This document shows, one piece after another, positions 60,591-64,000 of a DNA stretch of 64,000 nt; within the stretch, counting starts at the first letter, position 1; every line of letters starts with the position of its first letter. A model generated the notes under the pieces. The model saw nothing but the letters and a program-made list of their open reading frames with translations. It was not told the origin of the DNA and made no database searches. The position numbers and the translations under genes were made by a program. Source of the stretch: Apis mellifera (taxonomy: Eukaryota > Arthropoda > Insecta > Hymenoptera > Apidae); contig NC_037646.1 in the NCBI RefSeq assembly GCF_003254395.2, positions 124,001 through 188,000 on the forward strand, given 5' to 3'.

Positions 60591-63500
60591 CAACTAAATT
60601 GATATAATTTGCGAAGTTGGTTATAGATATATAATTTTTTAAGTATTATATAAAATATAATATAATAAAATAATAATTATAATACAATAAGTAGCATTAT
60701 AAAACAAAATATCAGTAAAATATTTATTATTCAAATTAAATTTTCAACTTTAAAATTTAATAATTAAATTTATTTATGAAAATTAATTTTTTTGAATTTT
60801 TTTTATATTATAATCGGCAATATTTTATATAGACATTTGGATAATGGATTATTAATTTAAAAATCAATCGTTCTATAGTTCAAATTTTTAAGAAAAAAAT
60901 ATTTCTATCTAATTATCCAATTAAAATAAATAAAATTATTGAATTCGAATATAATATGATAAAAAATTATAATAAATCACAAATAATTTTTTATTAGCAT
61001 TATTATATTATTGATATATTCATTTCAATATTACATTTGCATTTTGTTACATCATATTTGTTACTAAATAATATCGATAACTATATCATTGAACTGGATC
61101 ATGCTAACATAAACATTATTGGATAAAAGAACATCAAAATCATTAATCATTCGTATCATGATTCCAATTTCCATTCTATGACTTAAATTCACAGCACGTG
61201 CCCGAACATACATTTATAGTATCCACAGTATAATGATTGGTTGTTGGCAAAGTTTTTGAGAACATTGGTCAACAGAAAGTTTCGAAGAGTATATTAAATA
61301 ATTTTGAATAGTAAATATTCAAATGTCATTATACATATTGTGCATATATTTATCAATTTATGATACTTATGATTATTATGATATAATAAATAATTATGTA
61401 ATAAATTATAGTATGATATATATATATGATTTATTTTCTTTTTTATGATAAAGATAAAAATAAAATAATAAAAATAATAAAAATTACATAAGGAAAAATT
61501 ATGAATATACCATGATATACTATATATATTCCGATTGTATTATATTATAAACTAAATATAGAAGTAAAACATTAACTAATAATATATCAAAGAAATTTAA
61601 TAATTTCAATAATTGCTTATTATATATTTATCATTTATTATTTATTTATTACTTATTATAATTTTATTAGTTATTATGATTTATTAAAACAAAAACAAAT
61701 TTGTTTTAATTATATGCTTGTTTATTTTTGCATAAAGAATTAAATTATCAATTATCGAATTTTTTTTTAAATTACTTGTCTCTGTTTGGAATTATAATTC
61801 ATAGTTTAAGATGTTTTGATTTAATTTAAGGTTTCTAACATAAAAAATATATTCAGAGAACAAATATTTTAAATATTTTGAAATTTTAAATATTATATTT
61901 TATAAATTTTAAATATTATTATATTTTAAATATTTTGAATTTTTAAAATGTATAAATAAATTTATAAAAAATTTATAAATGTAATTTATAAATTTAATAT
62001 TACTTTGATATATAATATATTATTTAATATATTATTATTTAATATATTATTCATATATATATTATATATTATATATTAATATTTTTATTAAGATCTAAAT
62101 AATAGAATATATAAAAAAAAATTTTTTCAATTAAAAAATATATATAGAAAATATTGTACATTATCGATTTTATTATATAATGAAATATTTAAATAGATAG
62201 AATTAGAATAGAATTAAAAAATTATAATATTATATAATTATATAATTATTAATGATAATAATACTTAATAAAAATTATTTAATAATAAAATTTAATAATA
62301 AAATTTGATAATTCAGAAAAATATGAAAATTTAATTTATAGGAAACATAAAATTATTCATTATTAATTATTTAATTATTAAATTTCTAATTATTATTTAA
62401 TTTGTAAAATTTACATTATTAATCATTATTTACATTATTATTACATATTAAGTTAATAAAATATTTATTTTGTTTTTATCTTCTATTGAAATTTTTTTTT
62501 TATAAATATTTGAAGCAAAACAATTAATATTTTTATCTCTAAATTTGATTTGTATATATTTTTATACAGTACAATTTATTCAATTTTAATTCAAAAATAC
62601 TTTTAAAAGGAGAGAAAAAATTTTTAAAGAGACATCTTCTAATTTAACTTCAGTTATAAGTTGAATTTTATAAGTATTTATTCAGTATTATAATTTTTTT
62701 GTAAATAAAAATTTTTAATAGAGTTGTAATGTTGATAAACATAAAAATATATATTAAAACTTATTTAATCAGTTGCAAACAATTTTTACAAATTTTCGTT
62801 AATGAAACAAGATAGAGATAGTTTGCAATAAAAACAGAGCTATTAACTTTAAATACTTTAAGTTTATGTTAGATGACTCAATAATTAATAGTCAAATAAG
62901 TCATCAACTGACATTTTTATATATTAGCTTTTATTTTTATTTTATGATTTTATTATTGATTTAGAATAAATTTAAATTTATATTGATACATTAGATTATG
63001 TTATTAAAAACAAAACAAAGTATAAGATTATCAAATTAATATATTATGTATTAATGTAAAAAATATATATATAATAAATGCAAATCAATTCAAATTTTTT
63101 TTCATGTATTTCATTTATTTTTTCAAAATTAATATTCAATTACACATTTTTATTATTTTTTCATTATAATAACATTAAATATAAAATGAAAAAAAAATCG
63201 AAAAAAATTATATTAAATAAAAATTATATTATAATTATATTATAATAAAAAATTATGTTTACAATAGCTCAGCCAAATTACAAACAAGAATAAAATTAAT
63301 AGATATTTTAATTTAATCTGATATTAAAAATGATATTAAAAATAGTAAAGCGATCAGTTAATTTACGTAGCATAAACTATTTTCCTCTTAAATTATTTTA
63401 AAAATTATTGTAATTTTTTTATTATTTTTTCTTATATAAAATATGAAATAATAAAATAAATAAAATAAAATATAATAAAATAAAATAAATAAAAAAAAAT

Positions 63501-64000
63501 ATAATAAAGTATAAATGAAATAATATGTAATAATTATATATAAAATAATATGTAATAATTATATATAATTATATATAAAATTATATATAAAATATATAAA
63601 TATATAATAATAGTATAATAAAAATTAATTTCTTAATAATAAAAAATTAAAGAATTATTAAATATGTATATGATTTTATTAAAAAAAAATTAAAGTAAAA
63701 TTTAAATTCATTGGATTTAATATTACCCTAAATTCTGAATATATTGTATAAAGCTAATATTTTACATATATATAATACATATTTATTTTTTCAATTTTCA
63801 GATTATATTTTTAATATACAGAATATTGATTACTGAAGTGGATAAATTTGATTTTTTAACACTAATATTTGTAGAAAAGTCCCATTTTTTTGCAAATAAA
63901 CAAATATATAAATAATAAATAAATTATAAGTAAATTATAATATAAATAATAATAACAAAATAATAATAAAAATAAAATAATAATAATAAAACTTATATTT
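60591..64000. other. AT-rich to window end, no gene seen
   Basis: Includes a short denser block at 61170-61290 (cagcacgtgcccgaacatac with an E-box CACGTG, then attggttgttggcaaag). After it come AATATATTATT-type runs near 62010-62080, (AAAAT)n near 63440-63500 and ATTATATATAA runs near 63530-63610. Confidence 0.55.

Noticed and set aside
1..64000. Bacterial, organellar or viral origin because of the extreme A+T
   Set aside because: No mitochondrial genes, no dense ORFs, no operons; the eukaryotic transposon remnants and microsatellites fit an insect nuclear genome.
1..64000. tRNA and rRNA genes
   Set aside because: I looked for the A/B-box pattern and cloverleaf arms in the GC-richer islands and found none; a covariance-model scan would be decisive.

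Overview
The window is extremely A+T-rich, non-coding insect DNA. The composition (long A/T runs, many AT, ATTT and ATTTAT microsatellites, small GC-richer islands) together with decayed Tc1/mariner, Copia and Jockey-like remnants suggests a hymenopteran, most likely a honeybee (Apis) AT-rich isochore. The species call is inference from composition and repeat types; no diagnostic gene is present. I recognise no intact protein-coding gene, rRNA, tRNA, CRISPR array or bacterial feature.

The main content is a transposon graveyard. A Ty1/Copia-type LTR retrotransposon lies on the minus strand at 11848-15195. Protease, gag-pre-integrase, integrase, reverse transcriptase and RNase H remnants are in canonical order, followed by a polypurine tract and one 681-bp LTR. 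Its reverse transcriptase has lost the block with the YxDD box, and no gag or second LTR is seen. The same LTR-like sequence (family B) recurs as solo or partial copies near 1979, 3155, 18590, 26000 and 28320. A fossil Jockey-like LINE is at about 18990-21560 (+), with endonuclease, reverse transcriptase and C-terminal region traceable through many stops. A weaker second LINE-type RT remnant is at 45880-46340. A Tc1/mariner-superfamily element with terminal inverted repeats is at 31237-32188, its transposase (minus strand) broken.

Three further dispersed families could not be named. Family A is about 0.65-0.85 kb, has five copies, and carries small palindromes whose arms covary between units. 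Family C is about 0.75 kb with three copies. Family D is about 0.33 kb with two copies. Local tandem duplications of 84, about 242 and 51 bp and many microsatellites complete the repeat content.

Possible host elements are a TATA-box promoter with a probable 5' exon ending in a good splice donor at about 52090-52558 (+), a second TATA-containing GC-richer island at 48110-48430, a GC-richer ORF-bearing island at 33720-34560, and a GC-richer block at 37635-37915. The rest is AT-rich sequence in which I see nothing beyond simple repeats. All family assignments come from reading the sequence by eye; boundaries are approximate, usually within some tens of bases.
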